DNA of 64,000 nucleotides, from positions 3,524,418 to 3,588,417 of the forward strand of contig JADWOT020000004.1 in NCBI GenBank assembly GCA_036345935.2, written 5' to 3'. Shown here one piece after another: positions 51,100 to 63,700 of the stretch. This stretch comes from Taenia hydatigena (lineage: Eukaryota; Platyhelminthes; Cestoda; Cyclophyllidea; Taeniidae). The position numbers and the translations under genes are program-made. Position 1 is the first letter of the stretch; each line of letters begins with the position of its first letter. The notes under the pieces are model-generated. The model was not told the DNA's origin and made no database searches. It saw only the letters and a program-made list of their open reading frames with translations.

Positions 51100-51430
51100 A
51101 TTTTCTCTTATCCTGCCACTTATCTGGAATGCGTTTAAATCTTTAGGGTTAACCTACAAGTACACTACGGTTAGTATTTTAGCGCTACTAGCATAATCAA
51201 CGAAATCGCCTTCTGAAAACATACACGGTCTTCTTAGCGTCCCCTCTATCTTGCCGCTAACAGCTATTCATTTCATTTGAGATCATGTTGTACCTCTTTT
51301 GAAGGGTCACGTTGGTAATGCCGTTAGTCATGACGCCAGAAAATATTTGCCGCGATACCATAATATGCAACGGCTTCTAGAACATTTCTAAATCTACAAG
51401 TTCTAAAGGCCTTTAGGAAGTTCTAAAGTA
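51100..51430 (+). repeat. dispersed repeat family E, short copy
   Basis: It matches the central part of the copies at 52110 and 58500 (CTGCCACTTATCTGGAATGC, then CTACAAGTACA, a CCCCTCTATC box and TGACGCCAGAAAATATTTG). Similarity stops near 51430. Confidence 0.65.
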
Positions 51431-52109
51431 ATGTGGACGAAATAAAACGAATTGCCATTTGCACCAACGATAAACAGCTTATATTTCAATTTATAATACG
51501 GTTTCGCACATTTGGTGCAACAATTTGGTGGATGTTGGCGATCATGCAAGGCTAAGGGAAAGTAGGCTTTATCCTTCTATGCATTCGGCATTTAAATATC
51601 ATTCGAAACGTTTAAGGTACCGCGTATAAATGTGATTATTGAGTCGCATGCATCCTAGTATGCTGTAGGGATAAGGAGGAATGAGCAAACCTGATCTTTA
51701 TCAATTGAGGAGAAAAATTCTGCTTTGTTTTCTAGACAGATTACCCTGACAAATTCAGGTAAGTGTGTTTAATGCGACAGCATGGTGACACGAGGCCTTC
51801 TATGTTCACATATTATTGAGAACAGTAGAAGTTTACCCATTTAGAAAGTCGATGAAGACGGGGGAAGATTGTTTCAGTTATAGTAATGCTAAAGTTGCGC
51901 ATGAAATGGTACTGTACAAATACTAAGGGACGAACAGAATCGTTGAAATATTCCACCATGGGCCATAAACGAGAACGCATAAGGTAAAATCAAAATCATT
52001 ATAAAACACTTATACACAACAGCAGTTTGCAAAGTTGGAAGATAAAACTGAAAATGGACAGCTTCGACAAAAATACAATGTCTCACGCAAGTAAAAACAA
52101 AACCTTGCG
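51431..52109. other. intergenic, no gene seen
   Basis: A short interval between two copies of repeat family E, with only chance frames. Confidence 0.35.
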
Positions 52110-52825
52110 TTTCATAAGATCACTAAAATATTTTTGTTGCTTTGCGAAATATCAGGAAGTGGTTGTGCTCATTAATAATTACCCATAGGGCTCGGCTTAA
52201 TCCTTACGATGATTGAAGCAAGTCATGCAGCAGAATTCAGTTCAAAACCACAATGCAACTTAATAAGACCAAAAATGTGCATGATAAAGGGACGCTTTTT
52301 TCTGCCACTTATCTGAAATGCATTCAAATATTTTAGGATCAAACTACAAGTACAGTCCGGCTAGTATTTTGATGGTGCTAAAAGTAGGATTAACGTAGCC
52401 ATCTTCTCATAATTTATATGGTCTTTTTAGCACCCCTCTATCCTACTGCCATCAGTAATTCATCTTATTCAAAATAATTTTTCAACCTCTTTTAAAGAGT
52501 TGCATGCATGATAATGTCATGATGCCAGAAAACATTTGTTGAAATGCTAAAATATACAAAGGCTTTGAGAGCACTCAAAAGCTTACAATTTCCAAGGGCT
52601 TGTGCAAACTTCTATAGCCACATAGCCGAGACAAAAATATCCATGATAAAACGTCATGCGACCGAAAGTACACATGGAATAGGAATGCTCTTCCCTTCGA
52701 TTTACCTAATATATTTGCATATATCACGCACTAAGGACAGTCAAACCGAAAATATTCATCATGCACAGTCAAGAGGCATACAGCCACTGATACAATGCCT
52801 GAACCGCCACAACATCAAAACATTG
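52110..52825 (+). repeat. dispersed repeat family E, long plus copy
   Basis: It is homologous over about 0.7 kb to the reverse complement of 58500-59225. Landmarks: AGCAAGTCATGC.GCAGAATT, CCACATAGCCGAGACAAA, CCATGATAAAACGTCAT and GACAGTCAAACC. A 118-codon frame (52544-52900) is not kept in the other copy, so it is not a gene. Confidence 0.75.
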
Positions 52826-55800
52826 AAGGCGGATTTGGAAGAGGCTGTAAGGAGCGGCCAATTCAGCACTAGTGCTCTGCTCACCTCTCAACCGTACTAA
52901 GTGGACTCGCTCTAGAGCGTGTTATTCACCAAACCATCACATATTTTAGCTGCCTTTGCATCATTCTGCCTGTTTCTCACTATTAACTCTAATATGCTGA
53001 GAAATTGAATCGCTGCAGCTCGTCGAAACACAGAGCTTTCCAAAAATCTTGACGATGTGTGCACGTAGCATTTTACTTATATTGTATGGGTAGGCTGTGT
53101 CCACTGGTAAAGCAGTGCAACGATGGGGGGTATTGGCCTAACTTGAGGTAAAGAATAAGGATCCCTCCTGATGGCTTAGATAAAAAAAGGCACAAAGCTT
53201 TTTTGGCGGGAATGGACAAAAGTATGTTTGGTCCTGATTTGATTTGCTTGGTAATTATCAATCATTTGGACGAGAAAAGTACCAAAACTGTGAAATGTCA
53301 TTGGGTAGTCCCTGATCGCGCTGATAGGAAGGATGAACCATTCATACACCTACTCACCGGTTTCTCTTGTCCACCGAACTTCTCTAATAGCTTCCATTTC
53401 TGTTCGGTTTCGGTACTTACGGACCATTCGTTAGCCAACACAAAATGCTGCTTTTTACGCGTGGTATTTGCGAACGGATGAGCGGGAAAATCCTCCACCT
53501 CGATTTGACCCAAAGACTCCACTGGTGTTTGCTGCCATTTTCGTCCTCTACTCCTACTCCATACAAATGCTTACATCCGGGTGTTCTGACATCCTAATAT
53601 TGAATCTAAACCCAGTATATATGTCCCATTGCTTTAAGGTGTTAAAACTCATATGATTGTGATTGAGATTATCCCTTACGATCCTGAACTTCGCAGCTGG
53701 GTTTATTTTTAGCTGTTGGCACCTGAATGCATTCCGTTTTGATGCTCCTACTATTGGCACTACCTGCCTTTATAACCGTTCTGGATTGATACATTCATTT
53801 CGGACCCTCCCACCAATCTGCATGCTGTTTGCTTTGAACTCATCCACAAGTCTACTTGGTCGTTCCGCCATTTAAAAGCCTATAAGTAGATAAGAAAAAG
53901 TGCATTGAACAGTGTTAGGTATTCAAAAAATCAGGTAAAATGCAACTTTTGTAGGATGCGCATTCGAAAATTCAGCCAATTCTGACTGATTGCTACGCAA
54001 AGTTTGTTTGCTTGAAGCAATAATGTTCACATGCACATGGGTTGTAGACGTAGCAAAGCGTTTTTTCCAAAAACATGAAGAACACTTTGTGTCAACAGTC
54101 TAGTTCAAAGAAAAGCATATATCCCCACACCAGGCAATTTTCATCGCGGAAGATGTGGTTATGTTTACACTTCGACTGGTAAAGAAGATGTAATCTCCGT
54201 CTTTAACTATTGTTTAATTATCGGCAAGGTGCATATCGACTTTGATGGCTCATGAGAAATGCCAGTGAAGGAACTCATAGGCGCAATGGAGGCAACTTGG
54301 ATATGCAAGCTTGCGCGTGCAGGTGGTCGCGGCGTTGGGTACGAAGAGGCGAATCTGTTAAATGTGATTCATTTTACAACATAGTGTGATTTCCTTCCGC
54401 AATTATTTGAGCACATCATGCAAGCTAAGGTGGACTCTGGCTTTAATCTGCAAATCGGCAATGTTTTGATATCCACTAACTTTAGTCACCGGTTGCTTTA
54501 ACTACATCTTCTGCCCATTTCAAACACGAAATTTTACAATCTCTATACTTGCACTCTGGTACCAAAAATCAGCATCCACACGTATTCGGCTGAATAAGTT
54601 AGATGCGATATTATTTTACGCGGATTGCCTTGATGAATTTAAAGCCGCATGAAGGCATTGAATGAAGCCATATAATACAGCGGTATTTTTAACCAACAGC
54701 TTTATCGATGAATGATTCAAAGCGCTTAAGGGTAATCAAAAGACAAAAGTGAACATAATTTTAGTTTCGGATGCATTTGCGTCTTGATGGGTTGAAAGTT
54801 CGATGATAAAGAATCCAAACAAAGCTACACATTTGAGCCATACAGGTGGTATGAACAAAGAATGCTGCGATCGTTGGCTTAGATGCTAAGATCGTTCATA
54901 ATATTATTAGACCACCAGCTGTATCAGTGTGCACTAAACCGCGCAGGCATCACCGGTATTGCTACCTTGAAAAGGTGAGAATGTGAGCACTTTCAAATGT
55001 CATTTGATATGCCAATGTTTACGGTGTCACCCACAACCCCTTCAGTAAACCAATCAGACCACCGATGTGTTTCCATTAATTCAGACATCACAACCAGGCC
55101 TCACTACTTCATTGTACAATGACTGTAAGCTGGTGCTTTCCATTCAACACTTGTGCCCGATTCATTAGATGTCTATCAGCTTGACTCTTTAACCAAGTGT
55201 ACCTTTCTTCTGTTATCTCAATAACCAGCGGTTATTATCCGCTGTCTGCCAGTTATGTTAGAAAATTTTGCTTGCTCATATATTTGGAGAATCTCATGCT
55301 TGCAGGAAACTAGGAAAAAGGATTCAGATTTGTGCATTTCAAAGGCAAGTAGATGCGTTTTATTTGAAACTACTAGCACTTCACAAAGCACCGTAGGCCA
55401 ATATTTGCCCTTCCATCACTATAAGGGCGATTTAGCAAAACTTGCAGTAATTTGGGTTACAATCCCGCATGCTTCATGGTTTGTCCTCCAAATCGCACGA
55501 ATTTGTGTTTTCAGCAACAAACTATCGCATATGACCATACTTTGATGAGGCTCTCAATAACCTTGTAACAGATCCCAGAGTTATGCAATCACCTGATCAC
55601 GAGTAATTAAATAAGCTTTTATGTGACAGCGGTCTGTCAGATCCACCGTTCTCTGCTGCCGTTTGCCAAACTGATTGGTGAGTGGGAGTGAGAGGGTTCA
55701 ATCAGTCTCTACACCCAAACCACCTATCCATGCTCTGGGAACATATCCATCGGTCACATTAGACAGCCGTCGTTTTGGTTCAGGTAAGCGAGCCGTCTGT

Positions 55801-56840
55801 GCGGATCTAGACATCTTAAGGCCCTGCCAACTTATGATTTCTGCCGTGCTTTCGATGCGACGACGTCCCTAAATGGACGCATTCACACCTGGTAGAAGCC
55901 TTAGACATACTGGATTTCCTCCAGCCCTTTGTAACAGACCTGGGTTAATTTTTTTAGACAAAGCTGCTTAGTAATCTCACAAAATTGGAATGAATATTCC
56001 ACTGCAGGTCTAAGATTAAGTGAATTTGAATAAGGGTGAGCTATCTGGCGCAAGCAGAAAGAGTGGCACAAATTCAGACGGTATCAGACAATTGTAGCTT
56101 TAATAAAAAATATTGCATAAATGCCAGTTCCATGGTGAACTGTGGCCAAGTATTAACTTGCTTCCAATTCGTCCTACCGACCACTCTCTACACTCAAGTA
56201 TCATCTATGAATTTACCTTCAGCGGCGAAGTATCATGTTGCGACGAGGAGTAGCTTTTCCAAGCATATATTCTGGGATATGAGACAATCTGATGGAAATT
56301 TATCAAAGGATTTAAACTTAAGATCCTTTGCTAACTGAACCAGTTATTCCTTGTTAGAGAGTGTGCATATAACTCATGCTTTGTTGTTCCGGAATACATC
56401 AAGAAGTAATCCGAGTCTTTAATCAAAAAAGGTGTTTCTCATATTTGTGTTTCTCGTAAGTGGACAGCAGACATAGTACCACTTGACAATCATTTACTTT
56501 GAGAAGGAGTCTTATTATACAGAAGCGCACATTTAGTGATTCCACCAATTCTTTGCTCCACGTCTTCATTTCGACGTAAATTGGAGGCGATTTGGAGCAA
56601 GGACTTATCCAACTTTTCATGGCCTTAAATAAGCATGCTCATTTGCAAACAGCTTAATCTAGCACTGTATGAGGAATCCTTCGCGATGTTTGATAACAAG
56701 ATTTATGAGCAATCAATATGAGTGACAAACTTCATTCAAGGTTAAAGTGACCGAAGAATTGTAGTTTTGATTATGCCATCGGCACAGGTGGTATGAATGC
56801 TGAGCAACCGATAGCGCTCATACCACAATGCGCGATTTTC
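52826..56840. other. mostly unassigned, one weak minus-strand relic
   Basis: No clear gene. On the minus strand, 53550-53073 forms one frame broken only by two TGA codons, containing QIEVEDFPAHPF and VSTETEQKWKLLEKFGGQEK. It may be a decayed coding piece but I do not recognise it. The frame 55255-55545 (96 codons) has no domain. Confidence 0.3.
53073..53550 (-). pseudogene. possible decayed coding fragment, unknown
   Basis: A continuous minus-strand frame of about 160 codons, interrupted by two TGA codons only (after SARSGTTQ and after LVLFSSK). The first half looks protein-like in composition (charged, with tryptophans and a KKQHFVLANEW segment). Family unknown; it may be a chance frame. 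Confidence 0.2.
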
Positions 56841-56854
56841 TTTAATGCATTAAG

Positions 56855-57186
56855 TTTGACAAAGATTCTTCCGTTTCCTCAATCTACAAAGTTCAAGGGC
56901 GTACTCTGAAGGAGCATTCAGATAACGTGACATGAGCTTCCTCTTCTTCAACGAGGAATCAGACCAAATGAAATTCATGAGTAGCGACAACACAGGTAAA
57001 TTCGTGAGTCATTTCACGATGAGGGTATGAGGGTAGTCGTTGGGTGATGACAGCAATTTTGCATTATCAGGTCACGTGCACATCTTGAAGGGGTCCACAA
57101 AGAACGAAGGTGGGAAAATACGAATCGTTTTAGAGACGGAGCTCACGGAAGGTCATCCACTGCCAAAGAAACCAAAAATGATTTGA
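56855..57186 (+). pseudogene. nitrobindin-like (THAP4 C-terminal domain) exon, disabled
   Basis: Nitrobindins are small beta-barrel heme proteins (THAP4 C-terminal family). This exon resembles the middle of the barrel: RDMSFLFFNEESDQMKFMSS then DNTG matches the family pattern 'HRECGFIRL..DTN.VAFVSAQNTG'. It is disabled by TAA at 56923, TGA at 57028, TAG at 57034 and TGA at 57184, the last directly before the GTAAGC donor. The acceptor is GCATTAAG where the inverted copy has GCATTCAG. The next exon (57711) follows in phase. Confidence 0.62.
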
Positions 57187-57710
57187 GTAAGCTTTTGCTT
57201 CTTATAACATATAAGCAGCAAGGTAGCAATGACTAGCTGTCATGCCTAGCTATCCGTAAGGGAATAGGGATTCCGACTTACAGGGATAACCTGGAGTTGT
57301 AATTCGATTTGATTTTAGTAGAATGCCAAATTTTGCACTACATATTTGATTTTAGGCGCTTTTTCCTAATGCATAGGCATCTTTAGGTATTTTTATGCAC
57401 TGGTGTTGGAGCTATGGATTGTATGATGAAGATCTGTAAGAAGCGAATATTCACACAGTCCATAATCGGATTTAGGCATTATACTTGATACAGGATGCTG
57501 CGGAAACTTAGCAAACGAAATAGACAGCCAACACTTCATCTGAAGTTGGTGCTGCGTCAATAAATATACGCAGTTGACTTTTGTTGCATACACCACTTCT
57601 CTCAAAGTTAATGCAAGCAGTGCAACCACAGATCAGTAAAGAGCCATCCATGATTTGAAGCACACTTCATAGCTTAATTCATGTTTAACAATGTTGTTTT
57701 CAAATTGCAG

Positions 57711-57854
57711 GTGCGCAGGGAAATAAATCTAGTCGACGATGACACCTTGACGCAAAAGGTGTTTATGTCTACAGGGGAGAAAAACGACATGACTCTGCAC
57801 ACCAATGTGGTTTACAAGCGCTTGCCTACATTAACTGGCGGTGCTGGCCTTTGA
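57711..57854 (+). pseudogene. nitrobindin-like last exon, itself open
   Basis: After the good acceptor TTTCAAATTGCAG the frame reads VRREINLVDDDTLTQKVFMS, then HTNVVYKRLP, and stops with TGA at 57852-57854. This matches the C-terminal strands of nitrobindin, where human THAP4 has 'RKFRLNSEGKLEQTVSMAT' and 'LHVTYKKVTP'. The exon is undamaged over 47 codons, unlike its upstream partner exon. Either decay has not reached it, or it is spliced to another, unseen exon. Confidence 0.62.
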
Positions 57855-58499
57855 ATGACTTTGTTCTGACTCTAAACATTGCTGCACTTAGTGAAGCCAT
57901 ATATATTGCACTGCGACATGTTTCCAAACGCGATTCTACGATGGGCATCATGCCAGAGGCCTGCGTATATGCCTTGACTTGCTTGATTCGTCTCCGTTCC
58001 TCCCAATCTAGTTGCAAAGATTCTCACCGAACCAACCTGTTGAGGCAAACAAAAGACGAGAGCTGATAGGACGGGCCTACCATTGCCCTTTAAAAATTTT
58101 GGTGGATTAAATTGTGCGTTGAGTGTTGAGTCGATGCTGTTTGGGCCTACACTCATTGTTAAACCCTTTTCCAACTTATGTGGCAACGCAAATCAAGTGA
58201 CTTTATTATCAAGTAGGAAAACTTAATGGAATAACTGTTTTAAGAATGTTATTTGCTGTTGATTTCAGGTTCACATTCAATGAAACATTCCTTTTAGGCG
58301 TTCTGATTTGCGTTAGTGATGCACCCTGATTATAAAGAATTGTTTAACTTTTCGTCGCTTAAAATAACGATGCTTAATTATTCAGCTTGTGTTGGGCTGA
58401 TACCTGCTTTTGTCATCAGCAATATTCAGATCTTCACCACCTTGATGCATTGTGCCTTTGTTATCTGCTATTACTGCTATTAATGTGAACAAAGAACTA
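57855..58499. other. intergenic, no gene seen
   Basis: Overlapping chance frames on both strands, with no domain. Confidence 0.35.
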
Positions 58500-59225
58500 A
58501 ATGGCGGTGCACACATTGTAGCAATAGCTGTGTGCTTCTTGACTTCGTATAAAGAATATTCCTGGTTTGACTGTCTTTAGGATGCAGTTTACTTCCCTAT
58601 TTTAAGTGCGTGGCATGTGTAAACTTACAAGGTATATCGAGAGGAAAAGCGTCCCCATTTCATGCGTACCTTTGGTCTTATGACGTTTTATCATGGATGT
58701 CTTTGTCTCGGCTATGTGGCTATAGACATTTCTACAAGCTCTTGGATATCGTAATTTAATGAATGTTTTCGAAGCCTTTGTATATCTTAGCGTTGCGACA
58801 AATACTTTCTGGCGTCATAACGCATTATTATGCATACGACTCTTTAAAAGAGGCCGAAAAATTATTTTGGATGAGATGAATTACCGATAGCGGTAAGATA
58901 GAAAGGGTGCTAAGAGAACCATACATATTTTGAGAAGGTGGCCACGCTGATTCTACTAGTAGTATCACAAATATTAACCGGACTGTACTTACAGGTTAAC
59001 TTTAAATATTTGAATGTGTCCCAGATGGGTGTCAGTAAAAACGCCCTTTGTTACGCATGCTTTCGGTCTTATTGCGTTGCATTGTAGTTTTGAACTAAAT
59101 TCTGCCGCATGACTTGCTTTAAGCACCGTAAGGATAAAGCCGAGCTCTGTGGGTGGTTATTAATAAGCGCAACCAATTCTTAGTGTTTTGCAAGCACTGA
59201 AAATATTCTAGCAATTATATGAAGC
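58500..59225 (-). repeat. dispersed repeat family E, long minus copy
   Basis: Inverted relative to 52110-52825, about 80% alike by eye, with matching landmarks in the same order on the minus strand (AAGCAAGTCATGCGGCAGAA; TAGCCACATAGCCGAGACAA). Confidence 0.75.
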
Positions 59226-59789
59226 CCATGGTCTTGTTTTTATCTAAGCAAGACGTAATTTTGTCGTACCTGTCCATTCTCATTTCTATCTTCCAACTTC
59301 GCAAGCTGCTGTTATGACTATGAGTTCCATAAGGAGTTTGATTTTGCTATATGCGTTCCCGTGCATGCCCCATGTTATAATGCGTAACCATCCCGTTCGT
59401 CCCCGGGATTTTGTGCAGGACCATATCATTCTCAATGCTAGCTTCACCAAAGCCAAAAAATCTACTCCCGTTCTTACCGAACTTCTAAATTGGCAAACTT
59501 CTACCGCTCTCAATAGTATGTGAACACAGAAGGCCTCATGTTGCCATGCTATCATATTAAACACATCCACTTGATTTTGTCGGGGTAATCTGTTTGGAAA
59601 ACAAAGTGGGACTTTTTTCTGCTGACAACAGGTCAGGACTGCTCATCCCTTTCTTATTCTGACAGCATGCCAGAATGCCTGCGACTTAATATTTACGTTT
59701 ATCCGCGGTATTTTAAATGTTTCGAATGATGTTTTGTCGCTGGATGCATTGAAAAAGAGAGTCCACTTCCCCTTAGCCTTGCAAGATCG

Positions 59790-60743
59790 CCTACGTCCAG
59801 CGGATGGTTGTACCAACTACGCTATACACTACCCTTTGTGCCAAGGTGTCATCATCCATTAAATTTATTTCCCTACGCACTTACAATTTGAAAACAACAT
59901 TGTTATACCTAAATTAAATTATGAAATGTGCATTTTATATTGCGTGACTTTTAGTGATTTGTATTTATACTTCTTGAATTTCCTTCTAAAAAGTGGCAAA
60001 CGCAATCAAATTCATATGCATAAATGTGTTGGTGCAGCACCAAGTGCAGGTGAAGTGCTAGCTGCTAATTTCGTTTGATAAATTTTACAGCAATCTGTAT
60101 CAATTATGATGTCTAAATTTAGTCATGGAGTGTGTGAGCATTTGCTTCTTATAGAAAAATATATATTGCGATCCAAAGCTCTAACTTCAATGTATAAAAA
60201 TGCCTAAAGGCGAATTTTTATAAAGGAAGCGATTCTTAAAATCCAATATATCGTGTAAATTCTAGAACCCTATCCAACCGAATCGCTTCTTATGCAGCGA
60301 ATCACAACTCAAAGACTTCCTTGTACGTTACAATTTTCGTTCACTTGGGACAACTAAACACGGCAGTTGTTTATTGTTGCCTTCTCACTTATATGTTATA
60401 GAAAGCAGAATCTCACTTGAATCATCTTTGGTTTCTTGGCGATGGATGATCTCCTATAAGCTTCGTTTATAAAACGATTTGTATTTTCCCGTCTTCGTCC
60501 TTTGCCAATCCCTTCAAAAAGTGTTCGTGACCTAAAAAAGCAAAATTTTTGTCACTACTTAGCGACTGCCCTTCCGGCCTCATCGCAAAGTGACTCACGA
60601 AGCTACCTATGTTGTCACTGCTCATAAATTCCATTTGGTTTGTTTTATCACTGAGGAAGAGGAAGCCCATGTCACGGTGTCTTACTGCTCCTTCAGTGTA
60701 CACTCTCGAACTTTGTAAATAGAGGAAGTGGAAGAATATCAAA
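59790..60743 (-). pseudogene. inverted second copy of the nitrobindin-like exon pair
   Basis: The minus strand carries an acceptor GCATTCAG, exon A (60743-60417) with RHRDMGFLFLSDKTNQMEF and SSDNIGSFVSHFAMRPEG, an intron homologous to the plus copy's, and the start of the last exon at 59880 (VRREINLMDDDTLAQ). Exon A is cleaner than in the plus copy but ends with TAA right after KIQIVL and a 1-nt deletion before the GTGAGA donor. The last-exon acceptor is TTGTAA instead of TTGCAG, and homology fades after about 60 nt. So this copy is also dead, with different lesions from the plus copy. Confidence 0.62.
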
Positions 60744-60779
60744 CTGAATGCATTAAAGGGACTGTAGTACTTTGTTTGT

Positions 60780-63700
60780 TGGAACTACCAGTTTCGGTCA
60801 AGGTCACAGAGGTGGTCGTATTGCCCCTAGCTGCGTAGGCTGGCCTCTGAGCCATGCCAACAGCTTATTTCTCGCTGTCCGCTGAATATATAAATTCTGT
60901 CCTAGCATTCTGCCTTCTTTTGCCTTGGAGGAAGTCTCGGGACGCTACAGGAACAGCACGTATTTTGGTATGAGAAAAGTTAGAACACTATCGGACTCGT
61001 GATTATTTTGTCCCCATTTTGTTTGGAAAACAATGTTACTTGAGCCATAAATTCAAGTGTTCCGTTCCTCAAGGAATCTCGACATCTAAACATGCGATGA
61101 AAATGAAGAGGTTTTAACTTCGACTTTCATCTCATCGTTCGCTTGCGATTCATGTGCACGCCATTTCTGCATATACAACCCTCGTCATCTTTCTGCTAGC
61201 CCAATTCGTGATTGCAACCTTAGAAAGAACTGACACTACTAGCATTACCAAATTAAAGTGCATCCTATAAAATCCACACTCAAAGAACAATCTGGCAGCA
61301 TCTCACTTGTATGCATTCATGTTTCATTTTGCACAAATCAAATAGGATCATATAAGGCAGTGAGACATAGGAGAGTCCTTTACTTCCCTTTGTCGCAATC
61401 ATTTCAACGTTACCACAGCTTTAAACGTCTTAAGGTCAGCTTTGTTCCCTTCTCCAACTCCCATCCGTCATCTACCTGCTTCGCTTCCCACACATCAGAT
61501 CCGCCTTCATCTGCAAACATGCGTGCTTAAAGTGGATGCACGTTTTCAGGCACTTCCACTGAACTACCACCCTCGTCTCTGCATTCTCCAACAAACCAGT
61601 CATCCACAAGCTATAAGGTGCTCGAGGTCGCACTACTGTTTGCTCACCACAGGGCATCCCTCTTCTCAACTTTCTGCTGATCCAATATAAAAAGCTGTCA
61701 TCCTCGAAACACTCCACAACCCTTACTGGAAGTGTTCTAGGCAGTGCAGCTACTGAAACAAACAAAAGCACAACTGAATAGCAGCTTCCGATTTCTCTCG
61801 GCAAATAAAGATGGCGCGTTGTAAATTGACAACTTGTTAAATTGAATTATTATGCATTCAATTGTTACTCGTGCCTACCAGTAGAGGGTATCGTAACCAA
61901 GAATGAGGGCCTAGACTCCTCGTCAAGGACGTGGCTAATCATAGCCGCAAGTCGATCAGCACAATATATACGAAGGCATGCAATGGAGAGATGAGTTGGG
62001 CAATCGCTAAGTCGTGTGCAAATGAAAGTCTTGTAGTTTGCGTCACCGCATCTCTATCATCATGACAGTATCATCATAGTCACCTTACGTAGATCATGAA
62101 TAAAAAAGCCTCTTCTCTCATTATTTTATTGCTTCAGTAAATGCAAATTAAAACAAAGAAAAGAATGAAAGAAGGCAAGACCATACTTACAAAACTGCTC
62201 TACTTACTGCTGGTAGTGAAAAAGTGCCAGGAAAGTAGATGAATTCTGCATTCTGCCCTTCATCTCCTCTTGCTCCTCATTCCCTTCCTGCATCCTTGCT
62301 TCTCTGTAGTAGCTATCCATAATATCTACAGTGAATAGTGAGTTCCGACTTGCACATACGTCATCCATGCATAGAACAGTGATTCCCATCACCACTGTCA
62401 TGCTCTACCTTTTAGTCCAATAGACCACTCTTAGCAGCTCTGACAATTAGGCTGTGCAGTATAGAGCATCCTTTGAATGCACGCCCATCCAATACATGGG
62501 CAAGTTTGTGTAAAGAAAAGACTTATAACCAAGCAACAGCGTAAAGCTGTTTACATGTAAAAGTAGTACGAGCACAACATTGCACTCATCCCTATGGGGT
62601 TCCCTAAACAATGTAAAAACATCTGCCTGTCCTATGTGCGTTCTCTTCCTCTCCCCTGTACTTACGAACCCACCACGTCGAAAACACGCTAACAGACAAC
62701 TGCCTACCCACTTTTGCCTACCATCACACTTTGATACAAGTTAAAGAAGTTTAATTAAGATTCACTCTCACCTACTTTCTCTTTTAGCTGCTGCAGTATT
62801 TTGCATGCACAAACCAATGCCTAAGATGCCATCGCTATAAAAGAGGGCATGCTGTTCCTTTTGCCATTGCAATATTAAAAGCTGACAGGCTAATGCATGC
62901 TAATAAACCAAATCCCATGCTAAATTTGGCGTTAGCTTTTGCCCATTCAAATGCAAGAAGGGAAGAGGAAAGTTGAATTAATCACACTTAACCTACTCTA
63001 TTGCCGTTTGGAGATGCTGCAGACATAAATCTCAGAGCGGCAAGATCACGAGGCCAACAGGATGTTTTAACAGATGGAAACCTCACTGAATGCTAAATGT
63101 GAGTGAGTTGACCTTGTGACCAGAGTGGCTGTCAGCCTACTCAACGCACCCCTAAGCGCAGTGTCAAACAATCAGATTAGAGTAGGTTAGCGCGCGCTCC
63201 TCTGAAAAGATTAGGACACCATTGATCCCTGTAAGCAAGGCTGCCAAGGCAAAGGAGCTGCGTTTGAGTAATTAGTAGATTCAATTTTAGCACACCAATC
63301 TGTTAGCTTTACGTCTACAGTGTTTAATTTTGCATTTACTTTTACCGTAAGTCTGCAAGAAGGCTTACGACTTTACTTTGGTGTTGCTTATAGGTCAGGA
63401 GCAGCGAGGTCTCCTGCATTCTTGGGCTAATTCGGTCGCAACAAATATATCTAGTATTCCGACCACACTTCACCTAATAGGTGCATGCCCTTCTCACTGC
63501 TTGATGGCGTTCAGTGGATGTTTCACATTCCTGCAGAAGCCATTTGGGTTCTGCTGACTTGAAGCTGATGAGTATATTGGTGCATAAATGAGTGAGATCT
63601 GTAAAGTAAGAGGTGAAGGGAAACGCTTAGCAAAGGGATGTTAGTAAATTATATTTAAAGCACGGACCCTAAAGTGAAGTGCGTATGGACATTTTAGTAA

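Noticed and set aside
52544..52900. 118-codon frame in repeat family E
   Set aside because: The inverted copy at 58.5-59.2 kb does not preserve the frame.
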